DNA from: Alviniconcha marisindica
Lineage: Eukaryota > Mollusca > Gastropoda > Provannidae
Length of the DNA: 64,000 nucleotides
Reading direction: 5' to 3'
Assembly (NCBI GenBank): GCA_018857735.1
Contig: JABMCL010000693.1
Coordinates: 32,501-96,500 of the forward strand
Numbering within the stretch: the stretch's first letter is position 1; each line of letters begins with the position of its first letter. Positions 37,013 through 49,000 of the stretch are shown here, in pieces. Below the pieces are notes generated by a model, which was not told the origin of the DNA, ran no database searches, and was given only the letters and a program-made list of their open reading frames with translations. The position numbers were made by a program, and so were the translations under genes.

Positions 37013-38644
37013 ATTCTCAGTACGGAGTTGCTGCCATCTGACATGGAGGAGAGGCATGCAGCAACGAGGATTTAGTAGCTTTTCAGCAAGATGCAGATGG
37101 ATTTAGCTGATATATGTGATGTCAATATGTGCCACATGGCAGGTTTTGATGATGTGAGAGTTTCAATGTGAGATCACCATTACAAATAAATCCAAGGCTG
37201 TATGTATACCGGTGCTTTGTTGGGGAACCGTGGAAGTGAACGATGTTACTGGTTCCCAGAGTGATGGATGGTGGAAGTGCTTTGTGAAAGTATTAAAAAC
37301 TGAATGGTTTCAGGTTTGTCACTGTCATTGTTTAATTTTATTTTGTTGTTTGATTTCCAGGTTTTTGCTGTAGAGGTGCATGCTTGCAGTGTATGGACAG
37401 AATCCGGTGGCACAGTGATTTTAAACTTTGTGTCATCTGTGAACATCCCATAACTGACAGAATGACAGTTTCCAAGATGGGCCAGACAGAATAGAATGAG
37501 AAATCTGAAAAAGTTTAGGTTGCTGTGTACTCAAGATTAAATCCACAATCAGGGTTCTGATTCCCTCCCCCCCCCCCCACCCCCTCAAGGAAAGGTGTTG
37601 TATAGTCTACCAGTAACATTTTTAATGTTTAGGTTAATGTTTGAAGGTCAAGTTCATAATGTGGATTTGAATCTTCAGAAGGAATATTTACGCATCAGCT
37701 AGCTATGTTCTGATCCACTGGAGCTGTTGCAACCACCTTGTTATGTCAGTACATCAGTACTTGTCAGACTGGTGTGTGTGTGTGTATGTGTGCTCAGTTC
37801 AGTTCAGTTCAGTTCAAAATGGTATCTATGCGCTTGGGAAAGCCCATATGTGCTGCACCCCATCTCTCAGAAGTTTCCCCAACATCGCCTTTGAAACGAT
37901 TCCAGTGTGTGGCTGATTGATGATGGCCCTCTCTCGTCCTTTCAGAGAAGATCATCTGGCGTTTCCTCTTTAATGCATTTGGGGGGCCGTTTGTGTGTGT
38001 GTGTGTGTGTCAGTGTGTGTGTGTGTCAGTGTGTGTGTGTTTTCCCTGAATGGTTCAGGTTGATGGGGGTGGGGGCAAGCCATTTCATAATGGTTGTAAG
38101 TCCAGCACCTTCTGATCCGTTGGAGGTTATACAAGCCGTACCATACTGTTTGTGAGTCTTGCATAGTACAAACTTTTAAACTTTTTTTTAAATTCACACC
38201 TTGTATCCCGGTGCATTATTACCAGACTGTGTAAAAATGAAGTGTTGCATATTCTGACTGTTGTAAGTGGACACACCACTGGGGAATCCACACAAGGTGA
38301 CTTTGTTAAAACTGGTATGCAAGCTCCGACTGCTTCAAAGCGTATGAAATACGATACACATGGTTGTACTATAGAAATATCATAGCTTGTATGCCTCCCT
38401 TTTGTGTGCTTTTTTTGCTTGGGTGGTGCTCAACGCATTGTATGTAGCAGACTGAGCAGTAAGCACTGTAATCATAAATCGGTTTAGCAGTGGTTCAGTA
38501 CTCATCCATGTGAAAATCTGTGCACAGGTATGCAAGACTTGGGACACAAAAATGTCCCTGGTGAACTAACCAATAAAGTGGAACCCAGGATGAGAGACCC
38601 CCCTTCTTCTAAGACCATTTTTTTAAGGAAACCTTCCCCTTCAG

Positions 38645-39035
38645 GAGCAGGGTAGCTCAGTGGTAGAGCACAGGACTCATGATCGAAAGGTCAGAGGTTT
38701 GAGTTCCAAGGCAGGAGCGGTGGGAGAACTTTCCTCTTCAGGGTCAGTTTTCTGTGCTGACTTGTATTTTGGTATCTGCTCCACCCCCATGTTACCTTCG
38801 TAAATGATGATCCCGGTCACTCTGCCAAAAGTGCAGGTGACAGATTACAGCTAAATACACATGCACCCTATAAATATGGCTTTAAATAAAATGACACTGT
38901 AAACTGGTGCATGGTTGTATGGTGCACACAGAAAGTGCACCAAGGTGGCAGCAGTTTCATGTGGCACCAGCCATGTAGCAGACAAATAGCACTGTAAGTA
39001 CAGCACTTTGGTGGATATTCAAAATACCCTGTAAA
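38645..39035 (+). repeat. SINE-2 family with tRNA-like head
   Basis: The head (GGTAGCTCAGTGGTAGAGCA, then GGTTTGAGTTCC) has clear A and B boxes and a CAT triplet where an anticodon would be, but the two acceptor arms do not pair, so it is a SINE head and not a tRNA gene. The body contains CAGGTGACAGATTACAGC and GTGGCACCAGCCATGTAGC. Confidence 0.75.
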
Positions 39036-39624
39036 TTGCTAGTGTCAGTTATTCAGAATCACATATGACAAGAGCACAATGAGTGCTCAAGAGCAGAGAA
39101 TAGTGTTGTATAAAAGTAATCAGTAAGTTAATTCATATTTCTACTCAAATGAACCCCTGACAACCAAAGACCGCTTTTCGTTTTAAGACCACCTTTGCTT
39201 GATTTATGTAGTGGTCCCAAGGATTGCACAGAGACACAAAGTGCATTCACTCCACAGTATTTGGCGGTCCTGAAAGAGGGAAGGGGGACTGCACTGTAAA
39301 ACAGTAACTGAATTGAAATTACCAGGAAAAGTGCAACCCTTATGATATATGCTGTTATCTTGATAATTGTATGATCAGTCAAATGTCACTTATGTGAAAA
39401 GACTAAATAAAAAGGAAGAAGAAGAGGAATGGAACCCTTGTCTTAGGACCACCATAAGAATCAAACAGAAGTCATAAAAGATGGGTGGACTTTGATTGAT
39501 TAGTGCTATTCTCTGCTTCTGAACAGACTCACTGCACTGTAATCGCATGTGATTCAGTGAATGACTAGCTTTACACAGCACTTTAAAAAGAAAAGAAAAG
39601 TTAACTGACGTGATACATGTACTT

Positions 39625-39880
39625 ACACACTGGCTGTTACATAGCTGGTGACACATGAAACTGCTGCCATCTTGACACTCATTCTGTGTACACCATATAA
39701 CCATGTAGGGTGCATGTATGTTTAGCTGTAACCTGCCACCTGCACGTTTGGCAGAATCACCTGGTTCTTTTACTTGATACTCCAATAATATGGGGGTGGA
39801 AGGGATACCAAAATAAGAGTCAGCACAGAAAGTTGACCCAGATGACTTTGGACTTGGGTTCAATTACATGGACATATGAA
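39625..39880 (-). repeat. SINE-2 family, minus copy
   Basis: Shares TTTAGCTGTAACCTGCCACC (plus-strand reading) and the stretch around GGGATACCAAAATAAGAGTC with reverse-complement parts of the copy at 38645. The head is incomplete. Confidence 0.65.
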
Positions 39881-41234
39881 GGGAAAGGTTTACTACAAAA
39901 TGGTCTTCAATGGCTGTGGTCTCTCATCAGGATGACCTTTCATCATGGGTTTCATTATTACAGGGCTTCCAAACAAAGCATAGTGTTTGGGAACCCTTAC
40001 ACCTAACTGGGTCACCCATGCACATGCAGTAAGTCATATATATCTAAGGTGCACACCTTGTTCTAAAATGACCCTATGCTGTTGATGGGACATTAAAATC
40101 CAGCGGCTAGCTAATGTCTGCTTACAGCCTAGCAATAGTTGAAAAATATCTCCCCAAAGTGTTACAAGAAGGAGGGGTCACTCCAGGTCCATTCTTGTAG
40201 ATAGCCTGTACCCGGAAGTGGACAGAATCTATTTTTATCTTTTTTTTCTTTTTTCTTTTTTAGCTTGTGACACATTGACCTGGGTGATGCGTTGTTGACG
40301 AAATTTGTTGCCAGCATTTTAGAAGGGAAGGATGGGGTGTTTTTATTGCAACTTTTCACCAGAAGGGCACTGCAAAAATTCCATTGCATCATAACATCCC
40401 GTATTCTCTGACCATGTGTTCTCCCTTTCAGTTCCTTTGAGTAAATCACTGTAAACAAATCTGTGATACTTTCTGTTTGTTTGTCTAGTTAGTTGCTTTG
40501 TTTGTAGATCAGTAATTTGTAATCTCAGCATTGAAAATGTATGCTATTCAGGGCATGCTGAACACAAAAAGTAATTCTCCAGGTACGGTCTCAACACTTT
40601 TAACGCCATTTTTGTGATCAGAACATGGATTTTGAAAAATTACAAGCAAAATTGATAATTTCACACCTTCTGACTTTGAAGATCTGCATACTTTGAAGAT
40701 CTGCACACAGGCAAGATACAACAAAACCTATGGCTTGCTGTAACTGTCAGAAATGCATCAATGTCAAATTCCATAACAAGTTTAAGAAAGATAACATTGG
40801 TAAGTTACCTTTGTGTTGAATATATGTTCATCCAGTGTTTGGTTCTGGAGCTTGGATTAATATAAACAGCAAATTCAAACCAGTAATAAAAAATATAAAT
40901 CCTTGCCTCAGAATTGTTTGAAAGTTTGATAATGTGTTTATTGTAGATGTTGATCAATAAAATGGTACATGTATTTATTTGGAGCTTCAGCTTATATGAG
41001 TCTGTGATTCTCTCTCTCTTTATCTCTCATGTTCTGGTGTGTGTGTGTGTGCACGCGCATTACTTTTTGTATTGGGGTTATTTTCATCAGCGTTATTGAG
41101 GCAGCATTATTATTAATTGTACTATTTTTAGCCTGCTGAGGTTCCTTGCTGTCTTTTTCTTTTCGACCCTTGGCAGCTAACAAGCACTGTTACAACAAGG
41201 ACCATTATATAACACTGACCTGCACATCTCATGA

Positions 41235-41370
41235 TCGCAGCCAATCGAACTGGCAGGACTGGTTTGTTAGCCTACAGGTACATTTCGATCATGGTATAGG
41301 CCCAGTTGCACAGGCTATGATCATGACCCACGGAGTAACCTCCCTTAAAAACATGGCTGCTACCATATGA
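41235..41370 (+). promoter_or_regulatory. RPUSD2 5' region with CCAAT box, YY1-like box and short upstream ORF
   Basis: A CCAAT box (AGCCAATCG, near 41240) and an AACATGGCTGC stretch near 41351 like a YY1 site precede the RPUSD2 start. That second stretch holds an ATG opening a five-codon upstream ORF (41353-41370, peptide MAATI) which ends 43 bases before the main ATG. Whether it is transcribed is not known. Confidence 0.35.
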
Positions 41371-41413
41371 AACGTGCCTCGTCAAGCAGATGCGATGAGT
41401 TTTTGTCTAAGAT

Positions 41414-44400
41414 ATGAGACCTCGACAGGATTTCATGAGACTCATTAGTGTATCAGTTCGAATTCTACACAGACATTCTTGCAGATGTGTCTGTCCTTTG
41501 GCGACTGCTCCCTTTGTGACCTCTCCTGTGCAATTGCTAAGAAATTCGTCACAATCAGAGTTCCGGGACAATGCGCGACCCATAAACTATCTGTCGACGG
41601 CACATCCATTAAACAGTAGCAACCTGCCCTTATTTTGCCGGTTTTCAAACACTCGACCACTGGCTTTGACAATGGCAACAACGAGTCAAAACACTGTCCC
41701 AGATTCGAAAGAGCAACATGTTTGTCCTGATGATAATAAGAAACAGGATACCCAAGACAACAGTTCCACCGAGGTTGAACAACAAGCTGGTCTTTCAGTT
41801 TCACACAAGAAGTCAGCCCACACAGCAGACACTTCTCAACTGTCAAAGAGAGCACAGAAAAAGGTGTGTGGAAATACTGCTTTCAAAAAAGTTGTATAAT
41901 TTAACCATGGCTGGCTGTTGCAAAATAATGACCGGGACTGCATATTAGTTATTACATCAGGCTCAGAGTCAGACTGTCAAAGTCACAGTCAGCAGTTTAC
42001 TGGATCAACCTAAATTTGGCTGGTATCTGCTGTCACTTTTTTTTGTGTGGGGGGGGGGGTTGAGTATGTAGTTTGATAGCATTTTTCATGTTTCACAAGG
42101 GTCACTTCCATTAACAAAATTTACGATGGGCTCATTATTAAATATAATTAATTATTATTAAATTAAATTCATATTTTAATATAATAGAACTTCTAAGGGG
42201 GGGAAAGCATGTAGTTCCTGAATTAGGGAATACCTGTATTATTAGTAATGTTACTAACTTATTAGGAAAGAAGAAAGAAAAAGTAATAATAAACAAACTG
42301 AGACAACTCATTCAACTGACAAGTGTATGCATGCACAAGTGAGAAAGAGTGATCGAGTGGCTTGTTAATCTTCTTCATGCCTGAGTGCACATAACATTCT
42401 TCATCAGACTCAGAGAGTGCTACTGTAGTATTTGAGTATGGAAACAATATGATTATGAACACCCATTCATAAAAAATAGAAAAAATTAAGTGCTCTTGCA
42501 CCTGAGCTTTTCTTCTCTATCTCTTTAGTACTGTATGACAGTATGTTTCCTTGTCTGCCCAGCTGAAAATGAAACTCACTCTTCTTTTAGTGGTTAGGTT
42601 TAGTCTGATACTGTTAAACATACATGTATACAAATGTTCACTTCTGTTGACATTGCTTTTTCTTTATCTCACAGCTACTCAGGAAGGAAAAACTCAAGGA
42701 ACTGAGGAAAGCGAAACGTGCACCAAAGTTCACAAAAAATTCTAATCCAGGTTTCAACCGTGACATCTTCAGTGAAACAGACTACTACTTTGAAAATGGT
42801 AACCCAAAATTTATAAATTTCATGGGAAGTTATGGTAGATTTTTTGCTCTGTGAATGTGTTGTGTGTGTGTGTGTGAAGGCCAAATTATGACATGCCAGG
42901 CAGGCAAGTGCAAGCAGTTGTTTGGGGTCTAACTCAGCATTTTGACCTGCCCAAGAAGACAAATTATGTCAAAGCCTCCCCCCTGTGTCCCAGTGGTTTA
43001 GATTTTTCAGTTTTATTTTGTGCTCCATCTGAACCACTCAAAATGGACCTTTCCTTTCAAAAACTTTCCTGCACAGTGCCACGTCCTCTGTTTAAGTACT
43101 AATTTAGGCAACTGTATTCCATTCTGAGAGTTCTGAGTTTTAAAGAAACCAGCTTTCACAGAACAAATTTTGTCCAATACCTCTGTTTAAGTACTAATTT
43201 AGGCAACTATATTCCATTCTGAGAGTTCTGAGTTTTAAAGAAACCAGCTTTCACAGAACAAGTTTTGTCCAATACCAGTGAACATCTCTGCCAGAGTTCT
43301 ATTTTAATAAATTAATATTCTGTTGTGGTTTTATTTCTTCCTCTTTTTTCTTTTTTCAGGCTTGCGCAAAGTGTATCCATATCCATACACTTTCTCAACA
43401 TATGCCAAGGAACGATGGTATGGACGTACCATCTGGGACATCTTTGAAAATGAATTCAGAGTTGATTCCCCTGATAATTTTGTAAGTACATGTAGTCCTT
43501 TCATTACTGTTTTATGGCAAATGGGAAGTGGTAGTCTCATACTAAAAGGCTGTATCATGAATGAGTTCTCCCATAGTCTTCATGGTCATCTTCATTCAAT
43601 TTGTAATTAAACTGAAACTGAGTGAGAAAATTATAGCAGTGAGCACATTTTCCAGTGATCTTTGGTCATGGTGTGTGAATGAATGAATGATTGTAGTTAT
43701 ATGTAATAAGGTGCTTGAATATTTTCCACACAAAATAATGCATCTAGAGCAAATAACGATCAGAACACAATAATGCAATGTGAACATTATTTTCAGAGAA
43801 CATCAGTCACCAAGGGCAATATGAGAGTGAATGGAACCATTGTTGGACTTGAGTACACTTTGAAGAATGGCGACCTGATTGAGCACCACATCCACAGGTA
43901 TCAGTACACAATGCCAGCATCAACTGGATCTCATCTCTTCTCTTTCTTTCCTTTGCTCCGTCCCTCTATTGCCCTCGTGTAACGCACTGGCTGACTGGGC
44001 ATAAAACACCAACTTACTTACTTACTTTCTCCTTCTCTCTCCACCACCATCAGGCCTTGCTTTTGATCTCCGTTACTTGGTGGCCTCACATGATTGTGTT
44101 AATCAGTGCAAGATGATGTAGCCTCTGGTGGAGTTTATGCAGGTTGTATTTACACACATGCCAGGTGAGAGTTACTGTAGGTGACTCAGGTCTTTGTTGT
44201 TGTACTTGTGTTAATTATCTCAAGCGTGCGACTCAGGTCTTTGTTATTGTACTTGTGTTACGTATCTCGAGCGCTAATTAACTCCCATGTGTGTTGTGTT
44301 AACCAGTGTTTTGTCCTTCCTGTGACCCAGACATGAGAACCCAGTGAGCGGTACACCAATTGAGATCATTGAAGACACCCCCGAGCTGGTGGTCATCAAC

Positions 44401-45986
44401 AAGCCCTCCTCCATTCCCTGCCACCCGTGCGGCAAGTTCCGCTTCAACTCCATCGTCTTCATCATGGGCAAGGAGTTTGGCTATGCCAACTTGCGCAGTG
44501 AGTAGAAGGGGAAAAGTCTCTCACCAGTTAATAATTGGATTTTGGCGTCCTGTCAGTTGCATAGGATCATCTCAGGAGGATGTGTTTAGTATTTAGTTTT
44601 CACATGCAGACATCTTTTGGAATAGGTGTTTAGTTTTCATTTTCAGACAAGGCATTTAGGTTTGACTTGTACTTGTAGACAAGTTTCAGACTAGGTGTTT
44701 AGTTTTCATTTTCAGACAAGGCATCTAGGTTTCACTTGTAGACAAGTTTCAGACTAGGTGTTTAGTTTTCATTTTCAGACAAGGCATTTAGGTTTGACTT
44801 GTAGACAAGTTTCAGACCAGGTGTTTAGTTTTCATGCGCAGACACCTGGACTAGGTGTTTAGTTTTCACTTTCAGACATTCATCAGACTAAATATTTTGT
44901 TTTCTCTTGCAGATGTCTTGTCAGACTAAATGTTTAGTTTTCACTTGTGGATGTTCATCAGACAAAGTGTTTTCTTTTCTCTTGCAGACATCTATTGGGC
45001 TAAGCATTTAGTTTTACTTGCAAATATCTGCCAGGCTACAGGTTTAGTTTCTCTTTGCAGACATCTATCAGGATAAGTGTTCAGTTTTCATTTGCAGACT
45101 ATCAGACTAAGTGTTTGGTTTTGACTTGCAGACATCTATCAGATTAAGTGTTAAGTGTCCAGTGTTGACTTGCAGACAACTAGACATCTTGCAGATATCT
45201 GTCAGTGTTCAGTTTTGACTTGCAGACATCTGTCAGACTAAGTGTTCAGTTTTCACTTGCAAACATCTGACAGACTGTGTTCAGTTTTCACTTGCAAACA
45301 TCTATCAAGCTAAGTGTTCAGTTTTCACTTGCAAACATCTGTCAAGCTAAGTGTTCAGTTTTCACTTGCAGACATCTGTCAAGCTAAGTGTTCAGTTTTC
45401 ACTTGCAGACATCTGTCAAGCTAAGTGTTCAGTTTTCACTTGCAGACATCTACCGGCTGGACAGACTGACATCTGGGGTATTGATCATGGGGAAGACAGC
45501 ACGTAAGACCAAGGAGTTGGAAAACCAGGTTCTGCACCGGCACGTCCACAAGGAGTACGTTGCCAGGGTGATTGGAGAATTCCCTGAGTGAGTCTCACTT
45601 GACTTGTGTGGCTCGTTGTGTCGTGTGAAAGATAATTGGTCATGAGTCACTCAGACCCACTTTAACCTTTCAGTCTCAGTGGCAAAGTGCCAGACTCTTC
45701 AGCAGAAGGTCGCAGGTTTGATTCCCGGCAGAAGGTGTGGGAACTTTTTGTTTTTCAGGGTTAACTTTGTGTACTGACTCTGATTTGGATATCTGTTCCA
45801 CCCCTGCGTTACCGCAGCAGCACAGAGAAGACCCTAGTCAACAGAGCAAGCGGCAGGTTACAGCTAAATTTACATTTGACCATGACCGAATAAGTGAGAG
45901 TGGGCTGACTAGTCCAAACATCTCTCCCTCTTTAAATCTTTTTTTATTTTATTTTTATACATTTTTCCAAATCTTTTACATTTCCA

Positions 45987-46051
<65 letters not shown>

Positions 46052-49000
46052 TCTTTAAAAATAAATAAATCTCTCTCTCATAAAAAAGGTAGATTTTTTA
46101 TTTTATTGTCCAAATCCAAATATAAATCCATTTACATCCAAATACTCTTGCAACGTTTTCAGTGTGGGTGGATGGATCAGCCACTACTGTTGTTGTCATT
46201 TCATTCTGTGGCAGGGGTGAGACAGAGGTCAATCAGCCTCTTGGTTGTCTGTCTCACAAGCTGACGCTGTGGCAAGTGCAGGCTGGCGGGAAGGAGAGCC
46301 GTACCACTTTCCAGCGCATCAGCTACAACGGGCAGACAAGCCTTGTCAGATGTGAGTGCATGCTTGCCTGCTTGTCGTATGTCACGGGTGTGTGGGGGTG
46401 GGTGGGTGTGAGGGTGTAGCTGTCTGTGTGTAATCGTATTGTGGGTGGTTGGGTGTGAAATGCTTGAGTGCTGATATATGTGCATTTATAGTACTTGTGC
46501 TTTTTGGAGTCATGTTGATGTTGATGTATGCATTTACAGTACTTGTGCTTTTTGGACTGTCATGTTGCTGTATAGATTTACGGTACTTGTGCTTTTTGGA
46601 TTGTCATGGAGATGTTGATGTATGCATTTACGGTACTAGTGCTGATGTGGATGTTGATGTTGATAATGTACAATGCTGCGAGCTCATAAATTTTTACAAG
46701 GTATAGCACTATATATTATTATTATTACATTTTCAACACCCATGTGGAAAGTGAGTGGCCCTGAGGACCTGCCACCCTGGAGGGAGGCCAGGGATGTCTG
46801 AAGTCTTTTTTCTGTCTGGAATCTCAGGGCTGTCATTTGATTCCTCTTTCCTATCTCCACTCTCGTTTTTCTGCCTAGTCCTCTTATTCTTTGTCTTGGC
46901 ATTTATCTGCTAATGGTCCATTCTCCTGACCTTTTCCCAGAAAATTCTCAAACATATTTTGTAAAGAGTTAGGCTTTTTCATATGGCTCCATAGTTTTAT
47001 GTGAAGACCACCCCACTTTGATTTTGAAGACCGCTCTGTCTAAAACCTTTCCCTTCAGAGTTTTATGTTAAGACCACCCCACTTTGACTTTGAAGACCGC
47101 TCGGTCTAAAATCTTTCCCTCCATAGTTTTATGTGAAGACCACCCCACTTTGATTTTGAAGACCGCTCTATGTAAAACCTTTCCCTTCAGAGTTTTATGT
47201 TAAGACCACTCCACTTTGATTCTGAAGACCGCTTTATGTAAAACCTTTCCTTTCAGAGTTTTATGTTAAGACCACCCCACTTTGATTCTGAAGACCATTC
47301 TATGTAAAACCTTTCCCTTCAGAGTTTTATGTTAAGACCACCCCACTTTGATTCTGAAGACCACTCTATGTAAAACCTTTCCTTTCAGAGTTTTATGTGA
47401 AGACCACCCCACTTTGACTTTGAAGACCACTCTATGTAAAACCTTTCCCTTCAGAGTTTTATGTTAAGACCACCCCACTTTGACTTTGAAGACCACTTTA
47501 TATAAAACCATTTCCTTCAGAGTTTTATGTTAAGACCACCCCACTTTGATTCTGAAGACCACTCTATGTAAAACCTTTCCTTTCAGAGTTTTATGTTAAG
47601 ACCACCCCACTTTGACTTTGAAGATCACTCTATGTAAAACCTTTCCCTTCAGAGTTTTATGTTAAGACCACCCCACTTTGATTCTGAAGACCGCTGTATG
47701 TAAAACCTTTCCCTTCAGAGTTTTATGTTAAGACCACCCCACTTTGACTTTGAAGACCACTTTATGTAAAACCTTTCCTTTCAGAGTTTTATGTTAAGAC
47801 CACCCCACTTTGATTCTGAAGACCACTATGTAAAACCTTTCCCTTCAGAGTTTTATGTTAAGACCACCCCACTTTGACTTTGAAGACCACTTTATGTAAA
47901 ACCTTTCCCTTCAGAGTTTTATGTTAAGACCACCCCACTTTGATTCTGAAGACCATTCTATGTAAAACCTTTCCTTTCAGAGTTTTATGTTAAGACCACC
48001 CCACTTTGACTTTGAAGACCACTCTATGTAAAACCTTTCCCTTCAGAGTTTTATGTTAAGACCACCCCACTTTGATTCTGAAGACCACTCTATGTAAAAC
48101 CTTTCCCTTCAGAGTTTTATGTTAAGACCACCCCACTTTGATTCTGAAGACCACTCTATGTAAAACCTTTCCTTTCAGAGTTTTATGTTAAGACCACCCC
48201 ACTTTGACTTTGAAGACCACTTTATGTAAAACCTTTCCTTTCAGAGTTTTATGTGAAGACCACCCCACTTTGAAGACTGTGTGTGGTCAAGTTTTTTTCT
48301 TTTTTTCTTTCTTTCTTGCTGTGTAGGTCTCTTGTGTACCATTGTATTATTGTATGTGATATTTGTGTGCGTGCTTAATAAAACACTTTAGAAATGTTCA
48401 TTATTACTATTATTATTATTTTTGGATGGCCTTTCAAGAGTGGTTCCACTGTATGCCATGGTGTAAATGTGCTCCTGGCTTTACATAACATTGAACTGAG
48501 CTTCAGTTTTCAAGACTCTCACTGGCTGTTTCAGGCATACCTCACACTGGCAGAACACACCAAATCAGGGTCCATCTTCAGTACCTGGGTATGAAATCAG
48601 TTTGTCTCCTGCACCTCCCTGGTCTCAGGGTGGAGGGCACATGTGTGTCACACACACACGCACACGCACATGCACACACACATGCACTACACATACATGC
48701 ATGCATGCATTGACACATGCACACACACACAAGCACACACACACACACACACATACATGCACTGACACTCACATGCACACAAGCATCTACACATGCACAC
48801 ACTCACATGCACACACACAGGCACATGTGGACTGACTCATGCGCATGCGCGTACACACGCCTTTAACAAGGTTAATATTGAAGGGACTAACTCTTTGAAA
48901 ATGTGTTTCATGTTTGCGTATATATGTTTTGTTTGATGTTTGTGTAGGGATTGGTTTTGTGGATTGACTTGAGCAAGAGTTTATGTATGAAAAGAGTTTT

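Larger units (their letters stand above)
33913..41234. other. Intergenic region between RNF166 and RPUSD2
   Basis: About 7.3 kb without a recognisable gene. It holds a SINE-1 copy, a SINE-A variant, a fold-back element (36735-37012), two SINE-2 copies and short GT tracts (35060, 37770, 38000). ATTAAA (34054) and AATAAA (34699) are candidate ends of the RNF166 transcript. Open frames here are short and show no domain. Confidence 0.6.

Noticed and set aside
38645..38720. Possible tRNA gene (A and B boxes, CAT in the anticodon position)
   Set aside because: The acceptor arms do not pair and a SINE body follows; it is the head of a repeated element.
46990..48274. CRISPR-like regular repeats
   Set aside because: The units are directly adjacent 66-bp tandem copies without unique spacers, in an animal intron.
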